Position numbers and translations under genes: made by a program
Shown here: in pieces, positions 26,601 through 35,015 of the stretch
Position numbering within the stretch: the first letter of the stretch is position 1
How the letters are laid out: each line of letters begins with the position of its first letter
Notes under the pieces: generated by a model
Seen by the model: only the letters and a program-made list of their open reading frames with translations
Told to the model about the DNA's origin: nothing
Databases searched by the model: none
Source of the DNA: Lachnospiraceae bacterium
Lineage (GTDB): Bacteria; Bacillota; Clostridia; Lachnospirales; Lachnospiraceae
Assembly (NCBI GenBank): GCA_017455435.1
Contig: JAFTAU010000023.1
Location: 1-64,000 of the forward strand
Length of the DNA stretch: 64,000 bases
Direction: 5' to 3'

Positions 26601-27583
26601 TCCGTGGTGTTTTTGATGTGGAACGTCGCCGTGGCGTTCTGATTGGTAAGATCCGCCGCACTGCCTTCGGAATCGATATTGTCCCTGATGACAGTGCTGC
26701 CCTCGACGGTCACTCCGCCCGCGATAGTATATATGGCGCCGACCGAGCCGGTATTAGTGGCCTGATTGCCGGTGATTTCCGTATCCTTGACCGTGAGCTG
26801 CGAGCCGCTGGGACCGTAGTACACGCTGGCATTTTTGCCGGTGTTGCCTGTTATCAGACAGTTATTGAGGGTAATATCCGCAGACGAACCGGCTCTGATG
26901 GGGGAAACGCCTGCGGTTGATGAGGTTCCGGTCAGAGTATTGTTTGTGATGCTGCAATTATTGAGAACAACGGCGCCGGTGCTGTTGTCAAATATGGCAA
27001 AGCCGTAACCCGTAGATGAACAGCCCGTTATAGTGCAGCTGTTCATAGTGAGCGAGGTAGCACCCTGCATTGTGATGCATGTGCCGTTACTTGTGCCGGT
27101 AATTCCCTCAAACACCAGATTGGTAAACTCAATGCTGCCACGCGCAGATGCGGTGGAGCCGGTCAGTGCGCTGCCGGAGGATACACTCCTGGTAATCTTT
27201 CCGGAGGATGAGCAGTTTTCGACCTTGAGGGTGATGTCAAGATTATTATATACCTGATATACGGTGCCCCACGACGCTGCCGTGGCGTTAATATTGTGAC
27301 CGTTCAGGCAAAGCTCGATGTCGGCGCTTGCCGTTATCCTCTGCTGTGAGGTTACGGTGATGTCTCTCGTGAGGTAGTATTTCCCGGAGGTCTTCGGTAA
27401 AGAAGAACTCTCACCCGAACCTGCGCCCCACGCGGTCCATGTGCCGTCACTGTGATTGTGGTTCAGCTCTACAAAATGCCCGGACGCGCCATGAGTGCCC
27501 GCGCCGTCTGCAGAAACCGTCGGAGCGTATGATGCAATCATAACCAGCGACATCGCCGCTGCAAGTATCTTCTTCAGCTTCAT
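20630..27583 (-). CDS. Giant secreted parallel beta-helix surface protein 1
   Basis: 2317 residues. Signal peptide 1-25 (ends TVSADG); GGAGG 5 nt before the ATG. It has five similar modules, each starting with 'W...LP...G.YYLT.D' and then a '(I/L)CLNGH.I'-type strand (near residues 92, 508, 916, 1226 and 1524), followed by runs of short beta-helix coils rich in NN, TGN, GGA and SxxL pattern, as in Chlamydia Pmp and pectate-lyase-like repeats. A bacterial Ig-like (Big_2) domain sits at about 380-460 (VTWSSSLGTVATVDSTGLVTA). From about 1900 the helix stops; the end holds a tandem domain with RQLIADLIRYGDAAQ and VTYSVNSYIYRMW...LYAYELSAAAY shared with the protein at 45877-50232. No LPXTG, dockerin or membrane anchor. 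Likely an adhesin or substrate-binding surface layer protein. Confidence 0.85.
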   Translation of the reverse strand: MKLKKILAAAMSLVMIASYAPTVSADGAGTHGASGHFVELNHNHSDGTWTAWGAGSGESSSLPKTSGKYYLTRDITVTSQQRITASADIELCLNGHNINATAASWGTVYQVYNNLDITLKVENCSSSGKITRSVSSGSALTGSTASARGSIEFTNLVFEGITGTSNGTCITMQGATSLTMNSCTITGCSSTGYGFAIFDNSTGAVVLNNCSITNNTLTGTSSTAGVSPIRAGSSADITLNNCLITGNTGKNASVYYGPSGSQLTVKDTEITGNQATNTGSVGAIYTIAGGVTVEGSTVIRDNIDSEGSAADLTNQNATATFHIKNTTDDTNVRLKYINAPTVTELADITGELRGTWTYTTDPTKKLIDNGSGALVLADIVRVTGVSVSTSELELIPGGTAQLTASVLPADADDTVVTWSSSLGTVATVDSTGLVTAAGFGNAVITATTSDGGFTASCTVTVSAHSHRGNEYTAWESTDSLPTEAGYYYLENDVELSSVYNVSANIGICLDGHSITAAAGTSHRMIAVNSGYTLTIDDCSMAPGVISGGVSNYGGGIQVKKGAVLNLYGGIISGNRSTADNGGEGGGVYVQGRGYVTEDGNTTYYDGGVFNMFGGKITGNEGRLGSAIHLYGYGQEGAEAYEPGKVNIYGGEISGNSAVTSAIYVRQYGVLNISGGTFTGNTSTGNAGVIQSNAGSVVTITGGTFTGNTAGGNGGVIWSAAGNNLIISNAVMTGNTAVRGSAILHNNTSTAAGALVLSDVTITGNTSIGDSSGNAEAVYFNTGTLELSELCVITGNYYYGSPRDIRLNSGKTFAIGSGGLSEGSMIGLQINSVSCGTAVATGATAGEESYFTLNSQAGGALCYSGGSLLYTDHIHDGVSFIPWTASDSLPTTAGHYFLTSNVTLAAEVDLYDDVVICLNGKTISATANSGNGIFVLREAGVKLTLTDCSDTPGALTGGNTGSGGAVYLFPGSELEIRNISIRGNSVDNAGGAIYAKGSTAEEVAAGVTTSILIDNVTFTNNTASASTTNADGGVMYLGRGVNAYIKDSTFTGNTGKNASVFYATTTVGGLTLEGCTITNNKCTANSSTYSGAVYMVAGGLTLKGYNYIADNYYRYDWWSSYMIANVTIQNTEGTFNIVDSADDAYVKIKYAQTKSPGHMGNITGELSGSYIWTSDTSYIFDVIDGGLYLLQPWSSNGSLPASGAYYLTTGVNVSSTTAVTGDLTLCLHGKTVTVGASAGAYSVGSDYAVVLSSGGSGSFACDEARTADLISASAGTLSLYDLTFTGMTVGDGAALISLTGTSAATLKNCGFSDNTVGNRGCVYAGASGATLLDCCTFSGNSSQRCPAVLCESSGLTFKDCLVTNNTITASGSETGAVILNAAATFEGGNRIAGNSYSGVARDVLIKTGVGFAVSNASRDQAIRLTSSSSFLNERLGVILSGELLGSYQWAPDSGYAVTASGNDIVLAAKPSYSNIVYNGKTYAPWTDTASVPSSNPSASGVDGYYLTDDVFVTTTTAVSSRIDLCLNGKDITLFAPAVYGVYRTTSGTVNIVNSIDGSGTISGSGVTVQALFFTSSSSTSSGSINLSNIAISDFTNCDKYGHAVVMQGAAAFTADGCTFENNAITSSSGGAALYLTGSGNTSITNCVFRNCSSVASGGAVIVSGTRTISFTGNTFDSCSTATTGGGMIVGGSTSAVTLTASGNTFNNCSAGSNGGGMAFLGSGMVVVDENNFIGCTAGEISNGGGLYVNAYETAAVIKGNTFTGCHAGYGGGVGVYYSGNSVIGGPDEPNTFSGCSSSNGGGSIYVMGSSREFNFGNNEISDNIFAGEITGDAVAIGSRGFMTVSGRLDATGASFGSSGSLVVCKERATLTIDGAQIDVPPAAEAVRGFGTVYAEDCEIGGKTVIDAAYNMWMIQMDSMLVARGDVRANVVLTKNDGSWFSSQTGGFAEIAPLIIQGENLGPNARINLTIPGGGDIAEYVLGPADITGRGTSYVVTQGVVLPGYELAPESESGYDYDITSVQMIIDTQLSMTYYVTADNPLTQARFFVDNSETQVEAEYVSREATDYGFKFTVSGLSPKDMTANIRIEILDGEGDLVTSKDDFCIVDYFDALYQAYRNDSGARAEALRQLIADLIRYGDAAQIFSGSEAALPSTGRSWISGYVRSGLTAPAQNGFAMTEMSAAPYIRAAGLTLNDRVELVFRTVAAAADTATLEYSDDGENWSIVPGLDGTMDELLGTGTGYIVSEISHGYEIRILSLMPHQYGRLYRLTVGENGHAQVTYSVNSYIYRMWESSSVGTLVSCLYAYELSAAAYAGLSL

Positions 27584-27633
27584 ATTGTCCTCCGCATATA
27601 TGCGATAATCAGTAAAGATATTTATCCGTTTGA

Positions 27634-27674
27634 ATTATACCATTTTTCGTGGGCAATGATATATGATTGTTTTT
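27634..27674 (-). promoter_or_regulatory. Promoter region of giant-1, conserved with giant-2
   Basis: A perfect TATAAT on the minus strand (27639-27634), 51 bp before the ATG, within gaattata and a flanking tttatccg also found before giant-2. Twenty-one bp upstream of it stands ATATGATTGTTTTT (27661-27674, plus-strand reading), matching ATATGACTGTTTTT at 45732-45745 at exactly the same distance. The -35 position itself is poor (ATATCA), so activator dependence is plausible. Confidence 0.6.
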
Positions 27675-27716
27675 CATCAATAAGGTATGTTTTTATTGTA
27701 TTTTCACTTTTGTAAA

Positions 27717-27751
27717 AACAAAAAAGCAGCGGATAGTCCACTGCCTTTTTT
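27717..27751. terminator. Terminator between the 42-residue gene and giant-1
   Basis: GCAG.GGA tag TCC.CTGC with A6 before and T7 after, so it can work in both directions. It lies 55 nt after the stop of the small gene and separates it from the giant-1 operon. Confidence 0.75.
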
Positions 27752-27805
27752 ACACACGAAAAATGGACCGCCCACCGGCGATCCAAAGAAGTAACTGTAT
27801 AAGGA

Positions 27806-27934
27806 TTACGGCTCGGCCGTTGAGGGTACCTCCACGTCAAACTCGTCAACAGGAAGGTCGATGCTGTCAAGCAGTACGTCTTCTGTTTTGATTACTTCTA
27901 AATTCGCAAAAGGAGTATTATAATAATTCTTCAT
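27806..27934 (-). CDS. Small acidic peptide with an E(V/L)I..EDV..DS pattern (42 aa)
   Basis: The 68-codon open frame contains a better gene: ATG at 27934 with AAGGAGG upstream, giving 42 residues that begin MKNYYNTPFANLEVIKTEDV, then LLDSIDL and an acidic tail ending STAEP. Short peptides of the 'Y..P.lE.i...eDVi.tS' kind are common in Clostridia, often near surface-protein genes; their role is unknown. It has its own promoter (27984-28012) and terminator (27717-27751), so it is an independent unit between two surface-protein operons. No peptide-modification genes are near, so calling it a RiPP precursor is not justified. Confidence 0.6.
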   Translation of the reverse strand: MKNYYNTPFANLEVIKTEDVLLDSIDLPVDEFDVEVPSTAEP

Positions 27935-27983
27935 ATCTGCCAAAAACCTCCTTCCTTCTACTGCTTCCAAATAAGCACAGCAA

Positions 27984-28012
27984 ATTTTAACACAGCACGC
28001 GGCATATGTCAC
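27984..28012 (-). promoter_or_regulatory. Promoter of the 42-residue peptide gene
   Basis: -35 GTGACA (28012-28007), 17-bp spacer, -10 TAAAAT (27989-27984) on the minus strand, 50 bp before the ATG. Confidence 0.6.
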
Positions 28013-28070
28013 TATTATTTTTTGTTTTTTCTGATTATTTTTAAAAAAATCCTGATTTTTTTATCCTGGT

Positions 28071-28103
28071 GAAAAGCGCGGCCCGGAAAGGACCGCGCTT
28101 TTC
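28071..28103. terminator. Terminator of the giant-2/Dpp operon
   Basis: Perfect 11-bp stem GAAAAGCGCGG (28071-28081)/CCGCGCTTTTC (28093-28103), 20 nt after the stop of the substrate-binding protein gene. The U-run is partly inside the stem. Confidence 0.7.
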
Positions 28104-28123
28104 ATTAAAATAAGGGACTGTGG

Positions 28124-29785
28124 TTAATTCCTGGTATGGTTCTCGGGATCATCCCAGTAGCAGTTGTACATAAGCCTCTGCACGCTGTCTTCATCGTTCG
28201 GATGGAAGCTCTGCGGGCACCACCAGTACCACTGGATGCGGCTCATAAATCCGAATGCGCAGTCATCTGCGAAGATCTTTGAAAGATCCTCCCATTTCGC
28301 CATATATTCAGGGCTGTCATAAGGCAGCAGGCGCATTTCATCGAGGAGCTTGTCCTTTTCGGGATTTCCGTAGTGCTTGTCCAGAATGTTGGTATCAAGA
28401 TCGGTGGGATAGTAGTTCGAATTGTACCATGTGAAGTAGAAGTCCCAGTTGTTGCCGTTGTCATTGATGAACGTATTGTAGGCGTTGGCTTCCATGGCGT
28501 TGGGCTGATACTGGATGCCGGCGTTGTCAAGATAGTTGCCTACCATGGTCGCGATGGTATTGGTATGGCTGTTAAAGGCATACTGAATCGCTTCGCCGTC
28601 ATAGCCCTGAGCCTTCGCTTCGGCAAGATACTTTTCAACCGCTTCCTGATTGGTCTTTCCGTAGTAATCGGTGCCGGTCAGGACTCCGTTCGCAAACTGG
28701 TCGGAAAGAAGCAGGTTGTCATTCATGAGCTGCTGATTGTCGGTAACGACGCTCAGGAATTCTTCATAGTCGATAGAAGCCATGATAGCTTTTCTGAGGG
28801 CCGGATATTTTGAGCAGAGGTTGCTGCCCATCGTATTAAAGATGATAAAACAGGTCGAGTTTGAAGTAAGCTTTTCGGCTTTGAGACCCTGGGCTTCGGC
28901 CATGGACTCATATGCGGCAGGGATAACCTCGACAATGTCATATTGGCCGGAAAGAAGAGCCAGCGCCGATGATTCGTCAGAGTCATTGGCCCAGAAGGTT
29001 ATGGAGTCCATATAGCCGTATTTTGTCGCGGCGGGTCCGGTGTAGGTCGTTTCTACGGGAACATAGTCAGCTCTCTTGGTAAGAGTTATGCTGACGTTGT
29101 TCTTGAATTCCGAGAAAACATAGGGACCGGTTCCGATAGCGTCTTCGCACTGGTCTATGATATAGTTCTGAGCATATTTTTCGCAGATTTCCTTTGGCAT
29201 AACGGGGCACCAGGTCTGGTATGCCGCGAGATATCTGTAGCAGGTGGTGTTGTACTGGTTGAACTTGATTGTGAGCGCGTCACCATCGACAGTCATGCTC
29301 TCGATAAACGGCTTGACCTTTTTGGTACCGTTAGAATATCTTTCGAGGAAGCGGTTTATGGATGCCTCTACGTCCTGAATGGTGACCGCGTTGCCGTTTG
29401 AGAAGGTTTTGCCCTCAACTACGGTAAGTTTTAAGGTGAGCTTGTCATCGGACATTTCAAAGTTACAGACGCCGGGAACGATCTCATTATCCGCATCTCT
29501 GGAAAGAGCTCCTTCAAATACGCACATCTCAAAGAGGTAGTTCCACGCACCGGTCTTTTTCAGGGGATCGATGCCGTTGATAAGGCTCGCAACCCTTACG
29601 TTCAGATGGCCGCCGTACTTGGGACCGTCGCCGGTAGGGGTGCTCTGTGATTCGCCACTCGACTGACCTTCGGCCGCGCCGGTGGTCTGATTTCCGCCGC
29701 CTTCTCCGCCGCAGGCGGAAAGCATTCCGACAGTCAGCGCCAGAGTGAGAAACACAGCGATAATTTTAGTGATTTTTTTCATCAT
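28124..29785 (-). CDS. Dpp/Opp-type peptide ABC transporter substrate-binding lipoprotein
   Basis: 553 residues. Lipobox MLSAC with Cys at 25, then a Gly/Ser/Thr/Glu linker to about 57. The rest is the SBP_bac_5 family: GGHLNVRVASLINGIDPLKKT, VVEGKTFSNGNAVTIQDVEASINRF (split here by natural reading) and the FSEFKNNVSITLTKRADYVP region. AGGAGG stands before two adjacent ATGs; the second (29782) is better spaced. Last gene of a long operon that holds the matching permeases and ATPases. Family members bind di- or oligopeptides, or other small ligands; the exact ligand is open. Confidence 0.9.
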   Translation of the reverse strand: MMKKITKIIAVFLTLALTVGMLSACGGEGGGNQTTGAAEGQSSGESQSTPTGDGPKYGGHLNVRVASLINGIDPLKKTGAWNYLFEMCVFEGALSRDADNEIVPGVCNFEMSDDKLTLKLTVVEGKTFSNGNAVTIQDVEASINRFLERYSNGTKKVKPFIESMTVDGDALTIKFNQYNTTCYRYLAAYQTWCPVMPKEICEKYAQNYIIDQCEDAIGTGPYVFSEFKNNVSITLTKRADYVPVETTYTGPAATKYGYMDSITFWANDSDESSALALLSGQYDIVEVIPAAYESMAEAQGLKAEKLTSNSTCFIIFNTMGSNLCSKYPALRKAIMASIDYEEFLSVVTDNQQLMNDNLLLSDQFANGVLTGTDYYGKTNQEAVEKYLAEAKAQGYDGEAIQYAFNSHTNTIATMVGNYLDNAGIQYQPNAMEANAYNTFINDNGNNWDFYFTWYNSNYYPTDLDTNILDKHYGNPEKDKLLDEMRLLPYDSPEYMAKWEDLSKIFADDCAFGFMSRIQWYWWCPQSFHPNDEDSVQRLMYNCYWDDPENHTRN

Positions 29786-29813
29786 TTTCCTCCTAAATAT
29801 AATATCTTATTTA

Positions 29814-31184
29814 TTAATCCGCCGAAGGCTTTACGTCCGCCGGAATGGGTGAAACAAAGCCTTTTTCGCCGATATTATTATTGTATTCGGTCTGCGCCTC
29901 GGCAAGAAGCGCGGGGTTTTCGATAAGCTTTACCGTGGCAAGAGCCAGTATCTTGCCGATGTGCCTGGTGGACGAATGCGCCCAGTCTGTCTTTCCCTGG
30001 GTGACGCGCAGCCAGGTGTGTCCGGGCGTGCCCATGGCGTAGGTGGCGCCGGTCATCTGCGCAGTCGGGCAGACGCGGCTGACGTCGCTGACGTCCGTAG
30101 AACCGAATCTGAGCTTCAGCTCCTCAAGGGGCTTTGGCTGCCAGTGGATGGGGTTTTCCGGGTCAACCTTTGGCATATCGGCCAGCGCTGTGCGCGAAAG
30201 CTCTCTGTAATACGCGAGGTCCTCTTCTGAAGGCTGCGGAGCCTCCAGCTCCATCATGGACTCGTGCAGAGTCCGCACCAGAACCTGATTTGGCATAAGC
30301 GGCGAAACCGCCTTTAAAAATACATGACTTTCTGTCGTGCCCGTCATCAGAGCCGCGCCCTTTGCAATGTCGCAAATGCGTCCGTAGACCTCTGCGACCG
30401 TCTCGTTCTTTGGCGCCCTGATAAGGTACAGCACCTCCGCGTGAGCCTGCACCACGCCGGGGGCAAGCCCGCCGGGATCGGTGACGGCATAATGAAATCT
30501 CACATCCGTGGGAACATGCTCTCTGAGATAATTGGCTCCCACATTCATCAGTTCCACCGCGTCCAGTGCGCTGCGTCCGAGGTGGGGAGTAAGTGCAGCG
30601 TGCGAGGCTACTCCGTCGAATTTAAAGAGCACCTTGCAGTTTGCCAGATTGCGGCTGTTCTGCGCGGAAAGCCCATTGGAAGGATGCCAGCAAAACGCCG
30701 CGTCAAGCCCGTCAAAAACACCGTCACGCGCCATAAACGCCTTTGCGCTGCCGCCCTCTTCCGCGGGACATCCGTAGTAGATGACCGTGCCGCTGCCGGG
30801 GTGAGACTCGAGATACTTTTTGACGGCTATCGCCGCCGCAAGACTGCCCACTCCCAGCAGATGATGACCGCAGCCGTGACCGGGCGTGCCGTCGCCATCG
30901 GGTGCAAGAGCCCCGGCAGATTGCTGAAGTCCTGCCAGAGCGTCAAACTCTCCCAGTATTCCGATGACAGGTCTGCCGCTGCCGTAGCTGCCGCAGAAAG
31001 CCGTTTCTATATTATCAAGATTTTTTGTAACTTCAAAGCCCTCGGATTTAAGCGCATGTATAAGCGCCTCCGCAGACTTAAACTCTTTGTAATTGAGCTC
31101 CGGATTTTCCCAGATATAGTCGGCCAGATCGTCAAGCATCTGAGACTTTTCGTCAATTATATCAAGGAAATCATATTTATTCAT
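29814..31184 (-). CDS. M20 family amidohydrolase (AbgB-like)
   Basis: 456 residues without a signal peptide, so cytoplasmic. M20 dimetal signature: GEFDALAGL (about 80), GHGCGHHLLGVGS (about 102) and CPAEEGGSAK (about 141). Later His ligand in SHAALTPH (about 193). Length and pattern are closest to the AbgB type (p-aminobenzoyl-glutamate utilisation) rather than to dipeptidases. It overlaps the dppF-like ATPase gene by 8 nt, so it is translated with the transporter and probably cleaves the imported substrate. A second M20 gene lies at the other end of the transporter block. Confidence 0.88.
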   Translation of the reverse strand: MNKYDFLDIIDEKSQMLDDLADYIWENPELNYKEFKSAEALIHALKSEGFEVTKNLDNIETAFCGSYGSGRPVIGILGEFDALAGLQQSAGALAPDGDGTPGHGCGHHLLGVGSLAAAIAVKKYLESHPGSGTVIYYGCPAEEGGSAKAFMARDGVFDGLDAAFCWHPSNGLSAQNSRNLANCKVLFKFDGVASHAALTPHLGRSALDAVELMNVGANYLREHVPTDVRFHYAVTDPGGLAPGVVQAHAEVLYLIRAPKNETVAEVYGRICDIAKGAALMTGTTESHVFLKAVSPLMPNQVLVRTLHESMMELEAPQPSEEDLAYYRELSRTALADMPKVDPENPIHWQPKPLEELKLRFGSTDVSDVSRVCPTAQMTGATYAMGTPGHTWLRVTQGKTDWAHSSTRHIGKILALATVKLIENPALLAEAQTEYNNNIGEKGFVSPIPADVKPSAD

Positions 31185-32166
31185 CTACTGCCTCCACGAG
31201 ATGACAGGCCACATAGTGCCCGCCGCCGAGGCACTTCATCTCCGGAACCTCAGTCCTGCAGCGCTCCGTGGCATAAGGGCACCTGGTATGGAAGCGGCAG
31301 CCCGAAGGCGGATTAACCGGACTGGGGATATCTCCCTCAAGAATAATCCTCTCTCCTTTGTCCTTTCTGCCCACCATGGGAATGGCGGAAAGCAGCGCCT
31401 GTGTATAAGGATGAGCCGTGCGCTTGAAGATATCGTCTTTTGTGCCTATTTCCACGACCTTGCCAAGATAGAGGATGGCGATGCGGTCGCAGATATGCTC
31501 GATGACCGAAAGATCGTGCGAGACAAACATATATGTCAGCCCGAATTTTTCCTGAAGCTCGTCGAGCAGATTAAGTATCTGCGCTCTGACGGAGACGTCC
31601 AGAGCCGAAACGGCCTCATCGCAGAAAAGCATTTCGGGATTTGTGGCAAGCGCCCTGGCGATAACGATGCGCTGACGCTGTCCTCCGGAAAACTCATGCG
31701 GATAGCGGTCTACATACGACTCGTCCAGACCCACGTCCCTGATAAGCTCCAGGACTTTTTTTCTGCGCTCTTCCTTTGCCTCAAAGGTATGATTGATAAT
31801 CATCGGCTCTTCGATGATGTCGCCGATTTTCATGCGCCCGTCCAGAGAGCTGTAAGGATCCTGAAAAACTATCTGCATATGCTCGCGGATTTTTTTAAGC
31901 TCGCGCTTGCTGATCTTTGTGATATCCCTTCCGTCGTAATAAATCGTGCCGGCAGTCGGCTCAATAAGCCTGAGAATGGTGCGCATGAGCGTGCTCTTGC
32001 CGCAGCCTGACTCGCCGCAGATACCGAGAGTCTCTCCCTTGTATATTTCAATGTCTATATCATCAACGGCCTTTACGTATTTTTTCTCTTCAAAAAACCA
32101 CTTTTTAATGGGAAACCACTGCCTGATTCCCTCGGCTTTTACCAAAACTTTTTTGTCTTCGCTCAT
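31177..32166 (-). CDS. Peptide ABC transporter ATP-binding protein (DppF/OppF type)
   Basis: 329 residues. Walker [11 protein letters not shown] (about 52), signature [16 protein letters not shown] (about 160), Walker [12 protein letters not shown], switch His in [11 protein letters not shown]-terminal oligopeptide/dipeptide extension with the Cys-rich [14 protein letters not shown], as is typical of the second ATPase of Dpp/Opp systems. It follows the dppD-like gene by 3 nt. Together with that protein it forms the ATPase pair for the two permeases encoded just upstream. Confidence 0.93.
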   Translation of the reverse strand: MSEDKKVLVKAEGIRQWFPIKKWFFEEKKYVKAVDDIDIEIYKGETLGICGESGCGKSTLMRTILRLIEPTAGTIYYDGRDITKISKRELKKIREHMQIVFQDPYSSLDGRMKIGDIIEEPMIINHTFEAKEERRKKVLELIRDVGLDESYVDRYPHEFSGGQRQRIVIARALATNPEMLFCDEAVSALDVSVRAQILNLLDELQEKFGLTYMFVSHDLSVIEHICDRIAILYLGKVVEIGTKDDIFKRTAHPYTQALLSAIPMVGRKDKGERIILEGDIPSPVNPPSGCRFHTRCPYATERCRTEVPEMKCLGGGHYVACHLVEAVDE

Positions 32167-32169
32167 GGT

Positions 32170-33186
32170 TTAAGCCTCCTTGTCCTGATTTTCCCGGCCG
32201 TCTTCGTATAGGAAGCAGCGCACATAATGTCCGTCACCCGCCACGTATCTGCCGGGCTTTTCAGCTCTGCAGCGGTCGGTGGCATGAGGGCATCTGGGAG
32301 CGAAAACGCAGCCCGAGGGATACTTTCCGGAAGGCGGAACCGTGCCGGGAATGGTAGGCAGGCGGCCGGGCTGGTCAAATTTTGGAAGCGTGCTCATAAG
32401 CCCCTCTGTATAAGGGTGCTTCGGATTCTCAAAGATCTCGTCCGTAGCGGCTTCTTCCATGACCTCGCCGCAGTAAAGAACCAGAACTCTGTCGCACATC
32501 TCGCTGACTACACCCAGATCGTGAGTAATAAAGGTAATGGCGGTGCCCATCTTTTTCTGAAGATCTCTCATAAGATCCAGAACCTGCGCCTGAATAGTAA
32601 CGTCCAGGGCGGTGGTGGGCTCGTCCGCTATCAGAAGATCCGGCTCGCAGGCCAGCGCCATGGCTATCATAACCCTCTGCTTCATACCGCCCGAAAGCTG
32701 GTATGAATACTCGTCAAAACGCTGCTCCGGAAGAGGAATCTTGACGAGCTTTAACATCTCGATGGCTTTCTCCTTTGCCTGTTTTTTGTTCATGCCCTGG
32801 TGGAGCATAAAGGTCTCGATGAGCTGATTTCCGATGGTGAAAACCGGATTCAGGCTGGTCATCGGTTCCTGGAAAATCATAGAGATCTGATTGCCCCTGA
32901 TCTGCTGCATCTGTTTGTCGGAAAGACCCAAAAGTTCGCGGCCGCGAAGCTTTATGCTGCCCTTTATATGGGCGGGCGGAGTATTGAGCAGCTGCATAAT
33001 GCAGAGCGATGTCATGCTCTTTCCGCAGCCTGACTCTCCCACTATTCCGAGAGTCTCTCCGCTCTTGATATCAAAAGTGATTCCGTTTAAAACCTTTATT
33101 CTTCCGTAATCGTTGTCAAACCAGAGCTCAAGATTTTCAACGCTTACGACAGTTTCTTTTTCTTCGTATTTGATATTCTCTGCCAT
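32170..33186 (-). CDS. Peptide ABC transporter ATP-binding protein (DppD/OppD type)
   Basis: 338 residues. Walker [13 protein letters not shown] (about 53), signature [16 protein letters not shown], Walker [13 protein letters not shown] and [10 protein letters not shown], all in the OppD/DppD versions. C-terminal [14 protein letters not shown] oligopeptide extension, which in relatives binds an Fe-S cluster or shapes the dimer. Spacing to the neighbouring genes is 12 and 3 nt. Confidence 0.93.
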   Translation of the reverse strand: MAENIKYEEKETVVSVENLELWFDNDYGRIKVLNGITFDIKSGETLGIVGESGCGKSMTSLCIMQLLNTPPAHIKGSIKLRGRELLGLSDKQMQQIRGNQISMIFQEPMTSLNPVFTIGNQLIETFMLHQGMNKKQAKEKAIEMLKLVKIPLPEQRFDEYSYQLSGGMKQRVMIAMALACEPDLLIADEPTTALDVTIQAQVLDLMRDLQKKMGTAITFITHDLGVVSEMCDRVLVLYCGEVMEEAATDEIFENPKHPYTEGLMSTLPKFDQPGRLPTIPGTVPPSGKYPSGCVFAPRCPHATDRCRAEKPGRYVAGDGHYVRCFLYEDGRENQDKEA

Positions 33187-33198
33187 AGTGTTATCTCC

Positions 33199-34041
33199 TT
33201 ATCTGAGCCTGGGATCGAATCTGTCGCGGAGGCCGTCGCCGAGCATTGCAAACCCGAATACCGTGATACAGATGGCAAGCGCGGGGAAGAATACAAGGTG
33301 AGGGAATGCGAACATAATGCTCTGTCCGTCCTGAACTATGCCGCCCCAGCTGGCGATGGTGGGATCAAGTCCGATTCCGAGGAAGGACAGCGATGTCATG
33401 GAGAGAACCATGCCGGCAAGACCGTTTGAAAATCTGACCAGCAGGTAGGATGAACAGGCCGGCAGAATGTGCTTGAACAGCGTCCTCAGGTCACTTGCGC
33501 CCATGGCATATTCGCTCTCGATATACTCTTTTTCGCGCAGTGAAAGCACCTGGTTTCTGACCATACGCGCAAGCCCCGGTATGCCGTGAATGGCAAGCGC
33601 TATAATCATTTGAATAATACCAGGCCCGAACACACTGATCATCAGCATGCACAAAAGCAGGTTCGGCACCGTGGCAAAGGCGTCCAGAATCCTCATCAGT
33701 ACTTTTTCAAGCCTCTTATAATAACCGCAGGCAAGACCGAGGATGGTTCCCACAATAACCAGAAATACTTCCGCGCCTATTGAGACAATCAGAGTGGTGC
33801 GCGATCCGTACAGCACTCTGGCCCAAATATCCCTGCCGAATTTGTCCGTGCCCATAATATGCTCTGAAGAAGGGAGCTCGTTCATTTCGGTGAGGCTCTC
33901 TTTTTCCGGATCCCAGCTCGTAAGCAGAGGAGCAAAAATCGAGCAGAAAACCACCATCGCAATAATAAAGCCGCCGATGATAGTCCTGCCGTTTTTGCGG
34001 AGGAATACGCTGAACTTCATGTGTTTTCTCTGTTCATTCAT
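33199..34041 (-). CDS. Peptide ABC transporter permease (DppC/OppC type)
   Basis: 280 residues with six predicted membrane spans. N-terminal OppC_N segment (GRTIIGGFIIAMVVFCSIFAPLL region), then HIMGTDKFGRDIWARVLYGSR, the standard OppC lead-in, and the EAA loop around YAMGASDLRTLFKHILP. It overlaps the partner permease by 4 nt (ATGA). Confidence 0.93.
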   Translation of the reverse strand: MNEQRKHMKFSVFLRKNGRTIIGGFIIAMVVFCSIFAPLLTSWDPEKESLTEMNELPSSEHIMGTDKFGRDIWARVLYGSRTTLIVSIGAEVFLVIVGTILGLACGYYKRLEKVLMRILDAFATVPNLLLCMLMISVFGPGIIQMIIALAIHGIPGLARMVRNQVLSLREKEYIESEYAMGASDLRTLFKHILPACSSYLLVRFSNGLAGMVLSMTSLSFLGIGLDPTIASWGGIVQDGQSIMFAFPHLVFFPALAICITVFGFAMLGDGLRDRFDPRLR

Positions 34042-35006
34042 GGCGCCCTCCTGTATTCGTACTCGATCCGCGGATCGAGAGCTTTGTACATGATATCCAT
34101 AAGAAGGTCAACCACCAAAAAGAGCATTGCCATAAACAGAACTATGGCCTGCTCCTGATTGTAGTCGCGGCGGCTGAGTGAATTGACCGCCAGCGTGCCC
34201 ATGCCTTTGATGTTGAAAACCTTCTCGGTGACAGCTGCGCCGCCCAACATGGCCGCGATAGATCCGGCTATAGTGGTGGCGACTATGGAAAGTGTATTTT
34301 TGAGTGCGTGTTTGTAATGAACCTTTCTGAGGGAAAGACCTTTTGCTCTGGCGGTTCTGATGTAGTCCTGTCCCAGAACGTCAAGCATGGAGGAGCGGGT
34401 GTATCTGGCCAGCGAGGCGACATGGTGAAGACCAAGGGCAAAGCTGGGAAGCGTAACGCTCCAGAGCGCCTGTCCGAGTCCGTATTCGCCTATATTCTTG
34501 TAGCCTACGGTGGGGAACCAGCCGAGTTTGAAGCCGAAGAAATATGCCAAAAGCAACGCCATGATAAATCCCGGGACAATCATTGTGGCCGTGGACAGAG
34601 TGCTTATAATATAGTCCGCGACCGAATTACGGTGTGTGGCGCAGAAAACACCGACAGGTATGGCAATCACCACAGTGATTACCGTGGCATAAACTGTAAT
34701 CAGAAGCGTCGGTTCCCAGCAGTCTACCATATTTTTAAAGACGGGCTGCTGATTGGTATAGGACTCTCCCCAGTCTCCCGAAAGTATTCCCACGAAATAG
34801 CGTCCGAACTGGACGACTATCGGGTCATGAAAACCCATTTCTTCTTCTACTTCCCAGATACGTTCGTCATCCACATCCTCTTCGCCCTCGAGAAGCGCCC
34901 ATACCGGTGAACCCGGCACCATACGCATAAGAGCGAAAGCCGCGATAAGGATGACGAGAAGTGTCGGAATGAGAAGCAGAACTCTTTTTAGTATATACTT
35001 TCCCAT
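34038..35006 (-). CDS. Peptide ABC transporter permease (DppB/OppB type)
   Basis: 322 residues, six spans. Starts MGKYILKRVLLLIPTLLVI, the usual OppB/DppB opening, has GDWGESYTNQQPV as the periplasmic loop, and RYTRSSMLDVLGQDYIRTAR plus AKGL as the EAA loop contacting the ATPase. First transporter gene in the operon, 9 nt after the upstream M20 gene. Confidence 0.93.
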   Translation of the reverse strand: MGKYILKRVLLLIPTLLVILIAAFALMRMVPGSPVWALLEGEEDVDDERIWEVEEEMGFHDPIVVQFGRYFVGILSGDWGESYTNQQPVFKNMVDCWEPTLLITVYATVITVVIAIPVGVFCATHRNSVADYIISTLSTATMIVPGFIMALLLAYFFGFKLGWFPTVGYKNIGEYGLGQALWSVTLPSFALGLHHVASLARYTRSSMLDVLGQDYIRTARAKGLSLRKVHYKHALKNTLSIVATTIAGSIAAMLGGAAVTEKVFNIKGMGTLAVNSLSRRDYNQEQAIVLFMAMLFLVVDLLMDIMYKALDPRIEYEYRRAP

Positions 35007-35015
35007 TTCCCCTCC

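Noticed and set aside
27622..27870. 82-codon minus-strand gene before giant-1
   Set aside because: It runs through the terminator at 27717-27751 and the giant-1 promoter, and has no ribosome site.
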